Notes: a model not told the origin generated them from the sequence alone. Shown: positions 37,999 through 47,632, counted from the first letter of the stretch. The stretch is DNA of 64,000 nucleotides from Gemmata palustris (GCF_017939745.1 NZ_JAGKQQ010000001.1:7641299-7705298), one strand, 5' to 3'. Translations and numbers: made by a program.

Positions 37999-39223
37999 CG
38001 TTCACGATCGTGTCCTTGGCAACGCAAGTGACCCCGCCCTCACTCACCCCGAACCCCCTCGACCGGTCCTCGTCCGCGTCACATCCGACACGGCCCCCCG
38101 GCAGAACCTGTACTCCCTTGTCCAGTATCGCCCGGCGCACCTCGGCACCGGGGCCGACCATCACCCGGTCGAACAGGATGCTGTCCTCAACGACGGCTCC
38201 CGCTCCGATGCGGCAATCGAACCCGATCACCGACCCGCGCACCCAACCGGCCGATACGGCTCCGTTCGCAAAGATGTTGTGCCGCGCGCCGGTGGACGGG
38301 CGATCCGGTGGTTCGGGTACGACGGCCACGCGCGGCGGCGGTGAACCGGGTTGAAAGCTGTAGATGGGCCAGGTCCGGTCGTACAGGTCCAGTCCGGGCG
38401 GGTCGGCCAGCAGGTCCATGTTCGCCTGGTAGTACGCGTCGACGGTGCCCACGTCCCGCCAGTACCCGTGTGCCCCGGTCCCGCGCCCCGAGAACGTGAA
38501 CGCGCGGATCGGCTCCCGGCCCATTATCTGGGGCAGGATGTGGTGCCCGAAGTCGTGCCCGGGGTCCGCGCACTCGGCGTTCTTGCGGAGCTCGTCGATC
38601 AGGAACCGGGCGGTGAACACGTAGATCCCCAGGGAGGCCAAGCAGTTCTCGTTGTCGCCGGGAACCGGCGTCGGCACCTCGGGCTTTTCCTGGAACCCGG
38701 TCACCCGTGCGTCGGGGTCCACCTCGACCACCCCGAACTGCCCGGCGGCTTCGGCCAAAGGAACCCGGAGCGTGGCCATTGTAGCCGGGCCGCCGTGCTC
38801 GCGGTGGAAGGTCAGCAGGCGCCGGTAGTCCATCTTGTACACGTGGTCGGCCGCCAGAACGAGGACGTATTCGGCCCCCGAGCGTTCGACGGAATACAGA
38901 TTTTGATAGACGGCGTTGGCCGTGCCGAGGTACCAATCCTCGGTCACTCGCTGCTGGGGCGGGGCGATGGTCAGCGACTGGCGGAACTCGGGGTGGAAGA
39001 ACCGGGACCACCCTTGGGTGACGTGGTGCTCCAAACTGAGCGACTTGTACTGGGTCAGCACGAGGATGTTGAACAGTCGGCTGTTGATGCAGTTGGACAG
39101 CGCAAAATCGACGATGCGGTACATGCCGGCGAACGGTACGGCGGGCTTGGCCCGGTCCCGGGTCAACGGTTCCAGACGGGTTCCCTTGCCCCCGGCCAAG
39201 AGAATCGTCAGCACGTCACTCAC
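37988..39223 (-). CDS. glgC: Glucose-1-phosphate adenylyltransferase
   Basis: The enzyme makes ADP-glucose from glucose-1-phosphate and ATP, the committed step of bacterial glycogen synthesis. The 411-residue protein has LLAGGKGTRLEPLTRDRAKP at the N-terminus (nucleotide binding), FALSNCINS, AADHVYKMDY (metal-binding Asp), FQEKPE, HGYWRDVGTVDAYYQANMDL (typical of GlgC), and a C-terminal left-handed beta-helix with regulatory-type residues. All key motifs appear intact. No other glycogen gene (glgA, glgB) adjoins it. It is the outermost cargo gene of the island on the left. Confidence 0.95.
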   Translation of the reverse strand: MSDVLTILLAGGKGTRLEPLTRDRAKPAVPFAGMYRIVDFALSNCINSRLFNILVLTQYKSLSLEHHVTQGWSRFFHPEFRQSLTIAPPQQRVTEDWYLGTANAVYQNLYSVERSGAEYVLVLAADHVYKMDYRRLLTFHREHGGPATMATLRVPLAEAAGQFGVVEVDPDARVTGFQEKPEVPTPVPGDNENCLASLGIYVFTARFLIDELRKNAECADPGHDFGHHILPQIMGREPIRAFTFSGRGTGAHGYWRDVGTVDAYYQANMDLLADPPGLDLYDRTWPIYSFQPGSPPPRVAVVPEPPDRPSTGARHNIFANGAVSAGWVRGSVIGFDCRIGAGAVVEDSILFDRVMVGPGAEVRRAILDKGVQVLPGGRVGCDADEDRSRGFGVSEGGVTCVAKDTIVNGPT

Positions 39224-39857
39224 AACATCCTCTTTTCCACCGGGCGACTTTACGACTTAGCAGGTGAAGGCGTGAAACGCGCCAGGGCTTCACTGCGCCG
39301 ATGACCCGAGCGCCCAGCGGAGCCATGCCCGTCAGCGGGTGTCGGCACCGTCCCGGAAGTCGTCGACGACCAGTACCGAAAGAGGGACCGAAGCGCCCGA
39401 AGTGTACGCGGTCGGGGACATTGATCTACTCGCATCGTCAGTCCGGATGAGCGGACGTTAGGTGCGAGGTACCGGCGGCATCTGGAGCGGGTAACATGTG
39501 GTTATTGTACCCGGGGCGTCGCGGGTCCGAGTGGGAGAATCTGCCGCATTCGTTCGGCGAACCGGTGGCGGCATCGCCTGCGGGATGTACATCTTGTGCG
39601 GTTGACCGAGCCGTCCGGCTGCCGTTCCGTGTGAAGCGACGGTGTCACTTCGGTTCAACATGCACCGCCAGTAAGCGGTATTCGACTATATCCACCCATC
39701 TGCGATTCGGGGCTCCCCATTTGCTACACTCCGGGCGACCCGCTCGAACTGTCTCGGCCCCTCATACAAGGAATGCCGCAGCCGGTACCGGGCGGGTCGC
39801 CACGCCGGCTAAGGACGAGGTCGGCGGTCGGGATGCAGATCGGTCCGGGGGATTCTG
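39224..39857. other. Intergenic region without a supported gene
   Basis: Between glgC and the TIGR03067-like gene nothing protein-like is seen in six frames beyond short spurious ORFs, and no strong hairpin was found. Confidence 0.5.
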
Positions 39858-40310
39858 ATGTACAACTTCATGCTCGCCACCGCAGTTGCGTGCTTCGCCG
39901 TGGTATCGCCGGCGTTTGCGGAAGACGCCAAGGGGCCGGACGCCAAGTGCCTCGACGGGGCGTGGACGGTGGTGTGCTACGAGAAGGGCGGCGAGGCCCA
40001 GACCGAGGCCAAGGGGATGACCGTCAAGGCCGAGAACGGCACCATCACGTGTTCGGGCAAGGACGGGAAACCGGCCCTGACCATGAAGGTCGTGATCGGT
40101 CAGAACGGCACCGTGCAGGTGACCGAAGTCGGTACCGACACGAGCGCACCGGCAACTCCGGCCCGCGCCGGGGTGTACGTGCTGACCAACGATTTCCTCG
40201 CCATCAGCTTGAACACGGAAGCGGCTCAGGCCGGTGCGGACAAGGCGACGACCGATGCCGCGAACAAGAAGCGGTGCAGCATCGTCCTGAAGCGCGACGG
40301 CGCGAAGTAG
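39858..40310 (+). CDS. Small secreted TIGR03067-like protein
   Basis: The 150-residue product begins MYNFMLATAVACFAVVSPAFA, a Sec signal peptide. The mature part, with LDGAWTVVCYEKGGEAQTEA and MTVKAENGTITCSGKDGK, follows the TIGR03067 pattern common in planctomycetes (a short beta-rich, probably lipocalin-like domain). Two Cys residues (CLDG, VVCYE) and a later TCSG could form disulfides. Function is unknown. Confidence 0.65.
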   Translation: MYNFMLATAVACFAVVSPAFAEDAKGPDAKCLDGAWTVVCYEKGGEAQTEAKGMTVKAENGTITCSGKDGKPALTMKVVIGQNGTVQVTEVGTDTSAPATPARAGVYVLTNDFLAISLNTEAAQAGADKATTDAANKKRCSIVLKRDGAK

Positions 40311-40417
40311 TCGAACGAGATCGGGTCGGAGCGGCTCGGGAAGTCCCCGGGCCGTTTTTCGTATCTTGGGGTGGGACCGGGTGTCTCTCGGACCCCAGTG
40401 TGCGTGAAGAGGTCGAT

Positions 40418-41296
40418 ATGGGACTGCGCGGAGTGTGGGCGGTGGTGTGGGAAGCCGGGGACGCGTGGCTGGACGACCGGGCTCCGCGGATCGCGGCGGC
40501 GCTCGCGTTCTTCACCGCTCTGTCTATGGCCCCGCTCCTGGTCATCGCGCTGTTGATCGCCGGGGCCGTGTACGGGGCCGAGGCGGCGCGGGGCGAGATC
40601 GCCGAGCGGCTGACCGGGCTGGTCGGGGAGCAGGCGGCCGCCGCGGTCGAGGTGATCGTGGCGAACGCGCGCGGCCCGGGCACCGGGGCCGTTGCCGTCG
40701 TGGTCAGCCTGATCACCCTGTTCATCGGGGCGACGGGCGTGTTCGTCGAGCTGCAGGAGGCACTGAACGACGTGTGGAAGGTGCGACCGAAGCCCGGCCG
40801 ACCGCTCCGCACCTTCGCCCGGGCGCGACTCACGTCGCTCGTGATGGGGATCGGGATCGGGGTCCTGATGCTAGCGTCCCTGGTCCTGACGACGGTGATC
40901 GAAGCGGTCGGGCAGTACGCCGCGAGTACGGTGGCGGGGACCGCGACGGTGGTGCAGGTGGTGAACCTGGTCGCCCTGTTCGGGGTCGAGGCCCTGCTGT
41001 TCGCCATGATCTTCAAGTTCTTACCCAACGCGAGGCTGGGGTGGCGCGACGTGGGGATGGGTGCCCTCCTCACCGCGGTCCTGTTCACCATCGGGAAGTT
41101 CCTGGTGGGCACGTACCTGCGGTACACGGGGTCGCTATCGGGGTTCGGTGCGGCGGGTTCGTTGATGGCTTTTTTGGTGTGGATCTACTTCTCGGCTATG
41201 GTGCTGGTGTTCGGGGCCGAGGTGACCAAGGTGACGGCCCGGCGCGCGGGTCGGGCCGTCGTGCCGACCGATAATGCCGAGGTGATTCGCGTCTGA
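40418..41296 (+). CDS. YihY/UPF0761 (BrkB-like) family membrane protein
   Basis: This 292-residue protein has about six membrane helices. The N-terminal DDRAPRIAAALAFFTALSMAPLL and later ELQEALNDVWKVRP and SLSGFGAAGSLMAFLVWIYF are hallmarks of the YihY/BrkB family, including the conserved polar GAAGS segment before the fifth helix. Its biochemical role is not settled; some relatives were first called ribonuclease BN by mistake. It follows the TIGR03067-like gene by 107 bases. Confidence 0.9.
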   Translation: MGLRGVWAVVWEAGDAWLDDRAPRIAAALAFFTALSMAPLLVIALLIAGAVYGAEAARGEIAERLTGLVGEQAAAAVEVIVANARGPGTGAVAVVVSLITLFIGATGVFVELQEALNDVWKVRPKPGRPLRTFARARLTSLVMGIGIGVLMLASLVLTTVIEAVGQYAASTVAGTATVVQVVNLVALFGVEALLFAMIFKFLPNARLGWRDVGMGALLTAVLFTIGKFLVGTYLRYTGSLSGFGAAGSLMAFLVWIYFSAMVLVFGAEVTKVTARRAGRAVVPTDNAEVIRV

Positions 41297-41529
41297 GGGC
41301 CCCCTCGGAGTCGAACGCGGGCGCGCGTCCGGGTCGTCCTCGGCCCGTCGCTGCGTCTCGCGCGAGCCGCGACCCGAGCGGCTGGGTCGCGCTTCTTCCA
41401 CTCGAATGTCGCGCCCTTGCCCGCCGTGGCCGCATAAAGCTCGCTCGATAGCGGCCCTCGAATCGAATACCCGCACATGATTCGGCCGGTACCAGACTTT
41501 AAATCCGTTCATCTTTCGGTCCTGATCGA

Positions 41530-42348
41530 TCACGCGCTCATCTCGGCAGCCAGTTTTGCGAGCGCCTCGTGCTCGATCTGGCGCACCCGTTCGCGGGTCA
41601 GGCCGAGGTGAATTCCGATCTCTCTGAGCGTTTTCGGTTCCTCGTCGTTCAGCCCGAACCGCATGCGCAGGACGCTCCCCTCGCGCGGGTCCATCTTGTC
41701 GAGCAGGTAGAGCACCTGCTTCAGGTCGTCCGATTTCCCCATCTCGGACTCGGGCGTATCGGCCCGGGAGTCCATGAGCATCTCTTCGATGCTCCACCCG
41801 GTCTCGCCCTGGTCCGCTTGCGCGCCCGTACTCGCCACACGGAGCGCTTTCTTGATGACGGCCAACTTCTTCTTCGGCAGGCCGAGGAACTTGGCGATCT
41901 CGTCCTGGGTGGGCGGGCGCCCGAGGTCGTCGCTGAGCTGGTTGGTGGCCCGGCGCCACTTGATGAGCAGTTCCGCCATGTACGCCGGGATGCGGATCGT
42001 CTTGGCGGTGTTCACGATCGCGCGCTTGATGCTCTGCTTGATCCAGTAGCTCGCGTAGGTCGAGAACCGCGTGTTCATCGAGGGCTCGAACCCCTCGACC
42101 GCGCGCAACAGGCCCATGTTCCCTTCGGACACGAGGTCGTCGAGGGCGAGGCCCTTACCGGTGTACCCCCGCGCAATGTTCACGACGAGGCGCAGGTTGG
42201 CGCGCACCATGTGGTCGCGGGCCGGGGCGTCGCCAGCCAACACGCGCGCCCCGAGCTCGCGCTCTTCGGGGGCCGAGAGCAGCGGCGTGTGATCGAGTTC
42301 GCCGAGGTACGCGGAGAACGCGGTGGGGGGACGTGCGGGAGTGCTCAC
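41530..42348 (-). CDS. Sigma-70 family (group 1/2) RNA polymerase sigma factor
   Basis: The 272-residue protein has sigma regions 1.2 to 4.2: AFSAYLGELDHTPLLSAPEE (1.2), NLRLVVNIARGYTGKGLALDDL and FSTYASYWIKQSIKRAI (2), a region 3 with IRIPAYMAELL, and region 4 LREIGIHLGLTRERVRQIEHEAL. Region 1.1 is missing, as in group 2 alternative sigma factors. GTG 42348 is preferred because an AAGGA-like site is just upstream and the longer frame (to 42498) has an unlike N-terminus. As island cargo it could redirect host transcription. Confidence 0.85.
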   Translation of the reverse strand: MSTPARPPTAFSAYLGELDHTPLLSAPEERELGARVLAGDAPARDHMVRANLRLVVNIARGYTGKGLALDDLVSEGNMGLLRAVEGFEPSMNTRFSTYASYWIKQSIKRAIVNTAKTIRIPAYMAELLIKWRRATNQLSDDLGRPPTQDEIAKFLGLPKKKLAVIKKALRVASTGAQADQGETGWSIEEMLMDSRADTPESEMGKSDDLKQVLYLLDKMDPREGSVLRMRFGLNDEEPKTLREIGIHLGLTRERVRQIEHEALAKLAAEMSA

Positions 42349-42588
42349 AGGGTTCCTTGAGGGGCGATCACGTATGCGGGAGTGCCGGTGCTGGGAATCG
42401 TACACCGTTCCTCGTCGAGCGGGACGCGAAATCGCCCTATTCGGGAGGTCCGAACGGAGCCACATTTCTTCCCTGCGGGCGCTTCCATTGCCCCGCAAGA
42501 ATCGGCGCGGCGAACGGGCACCGCACGCGCCCGATCACATCCTTCCGCCGGCCGGAGGTGCCGCCGAGTCGGTCCGACCCAATCGCTC

Positions 42589-42741
42589 TCACGAGTAGCC
42601 GTATCTCTTGATGCCCGGGGCGTCGGGCGTGGAGCACAACATCTGGCGGCCGCAACAGCACGGCCACCCCTCCCGGGCAAAGCGGGCCAGGTCGTCATAC
42701 GTGAACGGCCCGATCCGGCCGCACCGTTCACACAACGACAC
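42589..42741 (-). CDS. Small zinc-ribbon peptide (CxxCG...GWPxCC type)
   Basis: A 50-residue product, starting at GTG 42741, reads MSLCERCGRIGPFTYDDLAR then FAREGWPCCCGRQMLCSTPD and ends KRYGYS. The CxxCG and WPCCCG elements are shared with proteins at 48528 and 49622. It starts 12 bases after the stop of the sensor kinase at 42754, so it is probably the last gene of that operon. Function is unknown; zinc binding is inferred. Confidence 0.6.
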   Translation of the reverse strand: MSLCERCGRIGPFTYDDLARFAREGWPCCCGRQMLCSTPDAPGIKRYGYS

Positions 42742-42753
42742 GAACGGCGACGG

Positions 42754-44016
42754 TTACGGCCCTTCGCCAAGCGTCAATGGGTGGGGGGCAACGAGAGCCG
42801 CGGCGGCTCCCGTTGTGCAGGGGAGCAGGAGGCGAAAAGTGCTCCCGCGGTCCGGCGCGCTGCGCACTTCCAGGGTACCGCCGTGCCCGTGCGTGACGCC
42901 CTGGACCACGGCCAACCCGAGCCCCCGGCCGGTGAACTTCGTGGTGAAGAAGGGGTCGAAGGCCTTCTCGATGACGCTCGCGGACATCCCGCACCCCGAG
43001 TCCTCCACCTCCAGGAAAACGGCCATCCCGCTCGGGGCGCCGGCCGGAACCGGACCGGTGCGCACGGTAACGACGCCCCGGTCCGGCCCGAGGGCCTCCG
43101 AAGCGTTGGTGACCAGGTTCACGACGACCTGGCGGAGCTGGGTCGCGTCGCCCTCGATCGGCGGGAGGTCCGGCGCCAGTTCGTACCGGAGTTCGGTGCC
43201 GGCCGAGACCGCCGCACTCAGTCGCCCGCTCGTTTCCCGCACGAGTGTGGAAAGGTTCACGGGCTGGATCACGAACTGGCCCTTACCGGCGTAGGCCAGG
43301 ATCTGCCCCACGAGGTCCGTGGCCCGCTGCGCGTTCCCCGAGACGAACTCGAGCATCGTGGCCGCGGGCGAGTCGATCGGCAGCGCGTTTTGGACCAGCT
43401 CCGTGAACCCGAGAACCGGGGTCAGCATGTTGTTCAAGTCGTGGGCGAGTCCCCCCGCCAGGACGCCCAGGCTCTCCATTTTCTGCGCCTGAAACATTTG
43501 GGCCTGCAGCGCCTGGCGCTCCCGCTCGCCGCGCTCGATGGCGTCGATGAGCTCGTGCTGCCGCACCGACGAGACCATCAGGGCCTCGTTCATGGCCGTT
43601 GTCCGGTGCCGGAACGCCGCGACCTCGGTCGCGTCCGTGACCTGGATCACGACCCCGACCGGGATCTCGTCGGCCCCGAGGACGGCCCACATCGAGTACG
43701 ACCAGTGGGCCGGCACTACTTGGCGGTGTTCCTGCTCCGCCAGGCTCTCGGGTTCCCCCGTCCGGAACACGCGGTCGAGGAGCGGCAGGCACCCGTTCGC
43801 GCCCCCCTCGGGCACGGCCTCGGCGAACGGGTGACCGATGAGTTCGGCGGACGACTTCCCGGCGAGGCGCCCGAACGCGGGGTTGAAATAGCGCACGATG
43901 TGGGCGGCCCCTTCGACGGCCACCATCGGTTGGGGGGAGCGCTCGGAGAAGTACCGGCACAAGCGGGACAGCTCGAACGCATCCGCCCGGACGATCGGCA
44001 CCACATCGGGACCCAT
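42754..44016 (-). CDS. PAS-containing sensor histidine kinase
   Basis: The 420-residue soluble kinase has a PAS domain (about residues 15-130, VAVEGAAHIVRYFNPAFGRL), a linker coiled coil, then the HisKA box LAGGLAHDLNNMLTPVLGF (His near residue 200) and HATPase motifs VVNLVTNASEA (N), VEDSGCGM (G1) and GRGLGLAVVQG (G2). The HDLNN form of the H-box is typical of NtrB-like kinases. No membrane helix is present, so it senses an internal signal. The PAS part closely parallels that of the neighbouring hybrid kinase, indicating duplication. It is the third gene in the KaiC operon. Confidence 0.9.
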   Translation of the reverse strand: MGPDVVPIVRADAFELSRLCRYFSERSPQPMVAVEGAAHIVRYFNPAFGRLAGKSSAELIGHPFAEAVPEGGANGCLPLLDRVFRTGEPESLAEQEHRQVVPAHWSYSMWAVLGADEIPVGVVIQVTDATEVAAFRHRTTAMNEALMVSSVRQHELIDAIERGERERQALQAQMFQAQKMESLGVLAGGLAHDLNNMLTPVLGFTELVQNALPIDSPAATMLEFVSGNAQRATDLVGQILAYAGKGQFVIQPVNLSTLVRETSGRLSAAVSAGTELRYELAPDLPPIEGDATQLRQVVVNLVTNASEALGPDRGVVTVRTGPVPAGAPSGMAVFLEVEDSGCGMSASVIEKAFDPFFTTKFTGRGLGLAVVQGVTHGHGGTLEVRSAPDRGSTFRLLLPCTTGAAAALVAPHPLTLGEGP

Positions 44017-44093
44017 GACGTGCTCCGGGTTCGGGTCGCGCCCGCTCCCGGGCCTCGGGATTCATGACTCCAGGGCGAACTCCCGCGCTTCCG

Positions 44094-45719
44094 CTAGGGT
44101 CGGGGTAGTTCGGCAATCAGTTTCGTGAGCACATCCGGGGCCACCGGTTTGACCAGGTGCCGGTCGAACCCGGCCTCGTGCGTGCGCCGCCGGTCGTCCT
44201 CGGCCCCCCAACCGGTCAGGGCCGCCAGGAGCGGCGCCGCGCCCCACGGCTCCGCGCGGATGCGCCGGGCCGCCTCGTACCCGTTCACCCCGGGCATCCC
44301 GAGGTCCATCAGGACCAGTTCCGGGCGGAACTCCGCCGCCGCGCTCACGCCCGCGGCCCCGTCGCCGGCCGTTCGCACCTCGTGGCCCATCAGTTCGAGC
44401 ATCTCAGCGAGCGATTCGGCCGCGTCCCGGTTGTCGTCCACAACGAGAACCCGGCGCCCCGGGCCGCGCGGGCTCGGGGCCACCGCCGGCGCCGGCTCGG
44501 CCGCGGCGGGCTCCGCCAGGGGCAAGCGGACGACGAATTCGCAGCCCGTTCCCGGGCCGTCGCTGTGGGCCTCGACCCGGCCCCCGTGCAGTTCGACGAA
44601 CTCCTTGACCAGCGACAGCCCGATCCCCAGCCCGCCCTGTGCCCGGTGCCACACGGTGTCCACCTGCACGAAGACGTCGAAGATGTGGGGCAGGTGAACG
44701 GCGGAGATGCCGATCCCGGTGTCCCGGACCCGCACCACGACCCCGGCCCCGTCGCGCTCGGCCGACAGCCGGATGTGCCCGCCCCGCTCGCTGTACTTGG
44801 CGGCGTTGTTGAGCAGGTTCAGGAACACCTGGGCGAGCCGGGTCGGGTCGGCATCCAGGATCAGGGGCTCGGGCGGTAGGGCGCAGGTCAGTTCGTGCCC
44901 CTGGCGCTCGATCAGCGGGCGACTCGCCTCGGCGCTTTCCCGCACCACCGACGCGAGGTCCACCCGCTCCCGTCGGAGTTCCAGTTTGCCCGTGGCGATC
45001 CGGCTCACGTCGAGCAGGTCGCCCACCAGCCGCACCATCTGGTTCAACTGGCGCGCCATCATGTCCCCCGCGCGCGCCACCGCGCCCGGGTCCGTGCCGG
45101 CCAGTTTGAGGAGTTGCACCCCGTTACTCAGTGCCGCGAGCGGGTTGCGCAGTTCGTGGCTCAGAACCGCGAGGAAGTGGTCCCGCGCGCGGACCGCGCT
45201 CTGGTACCCGGCGCCGAGCGCTTCCGCGGCCCCCGTGAGCTCGTGCTGGCGCGCCGCGGAAACGAGCAGAACCTCGTTCATTGCGGCCGCTTGTTGGCGG
45301 TAGACCGCGGTCTCGGTCGAGTCCGTGACCTGGATCATGACCCCCGCGGGGCGCTCGTCGCCCCCGAGGATGGGCCAAACCGCATACGACCAGTACACGG
45401 GGCCGGGGAGGGTGTGACGGTGCTCTTGTTCGGCCAGGTTCTCGGGAACCCCGGTGCCGAAGACGCGGTCGAGCAGGGCGACGCACCCGTTCCCCGCGCC
45501 TTCCGGAACGGCCTCGGCGAACGGCCGCCCGATCAAATCGGTCCGCTCGCGCCCGACGAACCGGGCGAAGGCCGGGTTGACGTAAATCACGACGTGCGTG
45601 AGGCCCTCGACGGCGACCGTGGGTTGGGGGGAGCGCTCGGACAGGTACCGGCACAGGCGCCGGATCAGGGGCACGTGCCCCGCGGTGTCGAGTCCGAGTT
45701 CGACATCCATCGCGCTCAC
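44094..45719 (-). CDS. PAS hybrid histidine kinase with receiver domain
   Basis: This 541-residue soluble protein has a PAS domain (residues 20-135), HisKA box HFLAVLSHELRNPLAAL near residue 190, HATPase motifs FLNLLNNAAKYS, VRDTGIGI and GGLGIGLSLV, a Pro/Ala linker, and a C-terminal receiver (RVLVVDDNRDAAESL, phospho-acceptor in LVLMDLGMPG, Lys in HLVKPVAPD). The PAS region is nearly parallel to the kinase at 42754, which has no receiver. It starts one base after the KaiC stop, implying translational coupling. Confidence 0.92.
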   Translation of the reverse strand: MSAMDVELGLDTAGHVPLIRRLCRYLSERSPQPTVAVEGLTHVVIYVNPAFARFVGRERTDLIGRPFAEAVPEGAGNGCVALLDRVFGTGVPENLAEQEHRHTLPGPVYWSYAVWPILGGDERPAGVMIQVTDSTETAVYRQQAAAMNEVLLVSAARQHELTGAAEALGAGYQSAVRARDHFLAVLSHELRNPLAALSNGVQLLKLAGTDPGAVARAGDMMARQLNQMVRLVGDLLDVSRIATGKLELRRERVDLASVVRESAEASRPLIERQGHELTCALPPEPLILDADPTRLAQVFLNLLNNAAKYSERGGHIRLSAERDGAGVVVRVRDTGIGISAVHLPHIFDVFVQVDTVWHRAQGGLGIGLSLVKEFVELHGGRVEAHSDGPGTGCEFVVRLPLAEPAAAEPAPAVAPSPRGPGRRVLVVDDNRDAAESLAEMLELMGHEVRTAGDGAAGVSAAAEFRPELVLMDLGMPGVNGYEAARRIRAEPWGAAPLLAALTGWGAEDDRRRTHEAGFDRHLVKPVAPDVLTKLIAELPRP

Positions 45720-47210
45720 CTACTCTTTCGGGTCCGAGGTGGCGGGGGCGAGCGGTTCGGGCACCCCGGTAATCAGCCCGTGGTACCCGGTGAGCCGCGC
45801 GCCGATCTGTAGCCCCGTGGCCGTGACCTCGTACTCGCGGATGTCCTTGCTGTGCTCCCCGGCCCGCACCTTCACGACCACCAGCACCTTGCGGAGCTGG
45901 CCGGCGATCTCCACGTACCGCAGCCGGATGATGTCGTCGCTCAGGAACGAGATCGAGTACGGGCTCAGGGCCAGTTCGGTGAACGTCTCGGTCACCTCGA
46001 CGGTGCTCACGATCGTGACCCCGGTCCGCGTCAGGGCCCCGATCATCCGGTACAGGGACTCGCGGAAGTCGGCCCGGAACCCGGGGGCCAGGGCCATCTC
46101 GAACCCGGCCAGTGAGTCGATCACGAGCCGCTTGGCCCCGGTCCGCGCCACCGCGTCGAGGATCTCGCGCATGGTCTCGTCGACCGACAGGTCGAGCGGG
46201 CGCAGGTACACAATGGTCAACGTGCCGGCGGCCTGGGGCGCCTCGAAATCCATGCCCAGCGTGGCCGCCCGCCCCATGTATTCTTCCGGGCGCTCCTCGA
46301 AAATGGCGACGATCCCGGGCTCCCCGCGGCGCAGGCCCTCGGCGATGAACTGGGTCGCGATGATCGACTTGCCGGTGCCCGACGGCCCGGCCACCAGCAC
46401 GCTATCGCCCTCGGGGATCCCGCCCCCGAGCAACTCGTCCAGACCGGGCACGCCGGACGCGAGCCGGCGCCGCGCGCGGGCCGTGTCCCGGCGCCCGGTG
46501 AGCCCGAAGGTGCGCGGGAACGCCTGGATACCGGCGTCGGTGATCCGGAACGTGTGGAGCCCGGGCACGGACGCCTGCCCGCGGAGCTTCATCACCTGCA
46601 ACTTGCGCACGATCGAGTTCCGCTCGACCTGCTGGTACAGCCAGAGCAGGCCGTCGGACACGGTGAACACCGGGTTGTCGCGGACCTCCCCCTCGGTGTA
46701 CTCGCCGATCAGGAACGTGGTCGCCTGCCAGCTCGTCAGGTGGAGCGCCAGGCGCTGGACGAACCCCTGCAACTCGGCCTCACCGGTAACGCCCCCGGCC
46801 TTGCGCACCACGGTCCGGAACGAGTCCACGACCACGACGGCGGGGTGGGCCGCCTCGACCTCCTTGATGATCTCCGCCAGAACCGCGTCCAGGTCCCGTT
46901 CCAGAACGACCTGACTCAGGTTGACGAACCGGACCGCGGTGTTCAACTTGGTCGAGTCGAAGAACTGGAACTGCTGCTGGTACCGGAGCATCTTGAGCGC
47001 CGGCTCCCCCAAAACGGTGAAGTACAGGGCCGGGCGCTCGGGGGTCGCGTTGGCGAACACGATCTGGTGGGCGAGGGTCGTCTTCCCGCCCCCGGGGCTC
47101 CCGGCGATGATGTTGAACGAGTACTCGGGGAGCCCGCCGCCCAGGATCTCGTCCAGGCCCGGCACCCCGGTCGGCAGCTTGCGAATCGTCACTCGGTCTT
47201 CCGCACTCAT
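45720..47210 (-). CDS. KaiC-like two-domain RecA-fold ATPase
   Basis: The 496-residue protein has two tandem KaiC/RecA domains. The first has PTGVPGLDEILGGGLPEYS and Walker A GSPGGGKTT (near residue 40), with PAVVVVDSF as Walker B. The second has ASGVPGLDELLGGGIPEGDS and Walker A GPSGTGKSI (near residue 275), with KRLVIDSLAGFE. This is the double-domain layout of KaiC and KaiC-like proteins. No kaiA or kaiB is in the window. The start overlaps the upstream gene's stop by four bases, and its stop abuts the hybrid kinase, so all are in one operon. Confidence 0.9.
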   Translation of the reverse strand: MSAEDRVTIRKLPTGVPGLDEILGGGLPEYSFNIIAGSPGGGKTTLAHQIVFANATPERPALYFTVLGEPALKMLRYQQQFQFFDSTKLNTAVRFVNLSQVVLERDLDAVLAEIIKEVEAAHPAVVVVDSFRTVVRKAGGVTGEAELQGFVQRLALHLTSWQATTFLIGEYTEGEVRDNPVFTVSDGLLWLYQQVERNSIVRKLQVMKLRGQASVPGLHTFRITDAGIQAFPRTFGLTGRRDTARARRRLASGVPGLDELLGGGIPEGDSVLVAGPSGTGKSIIATQFIAEGLRRGEPGIVAIFEERPEEYMGRAATLGMDFEAPQAAGTLTIVYLRPLDLSVDETMREILDAVARTGAKRLVIDSLAGFEMALAPGFRADFRESLYRMIGALTRTGVTIVSTVEVTETFTELALSPYSISFLSDDIIRLRYVEIAGQLRKVLVVVKVRAGEHSKDIREYEVTATGLQIGARLTGYHGLITGVPEPLAPATSDPKE

Positions 47211-47632
47211 GGTTGCCCCCCACTTCCCGCGTCCGCTCCGGTCACGGGCGCGTCCGGCCAGGCGTCCCGCACGAGGCGCAGCGTGAGTGGTTCGCCGATG
47301 AAGGTCACTAGCAGTCCGAGTAAGTGGGTCACGATCGCGACGCCGGCCCCCGTATCGTGATCGTAGGGGAACCCTTCGAGACCCTCAAGCGCCCCGTCGG
47401 TGCGGACCCGCGCGGCGGCGAGTTCGGGCGCTTCGGCCGTCGCCAGCGCCAGCGCCCGTGACAGCAGGGAGCGGAACCCGGCGACCCCGGCCAGTCGCGC
47501 GAGCGCGGTCCGCAGCCGGTCGCAGACCCGGACCGCGCCGCCGAGGGGCGCGCCGGGCGACTCGGGGCGCGCCGCTTCGAGGGCGATGAGCCGCCGCGCG
47601 AGGTCGTGAATGGCTGGCGGGACCGTACTCAT
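47207..47632 (-). CDS. Hypothetical protein, first gene of the KaiC/kinase operon
   Basis: The 141-residue product (MSTVPPAIHDLARRLIALEA...) is mostly helical and Ala/Leu-rich, with VAIVTHLLGLLVTFIGEPLTL near the C-terminus. I do not recognise the family. Its stop overlaps the KaiC start (ATGA), so it is co-translated and probably a partner protein, either an adaptor or an input component. No membrane helix or catalytic motif is evident. Confidence 0.65.
   Translation of the reverse strand: MSTVPPAIHDLARRLIALEAARPESPGAPLGGAVRVCDRLRTALARLAGVAGFRSLLSRALALATAEAPELAAARVRTDGALEGLEGFPYDHDTGAGVAIVTHLLGLLVTFIGEPLTLRLVRDAWPDAPVTGADAGSGGQP

Noticed and set aside
42382-44067. 561-residue plus-strand frame across the sensor kinase
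   Set aside because: Shadow of the kinase gene on the other strand.
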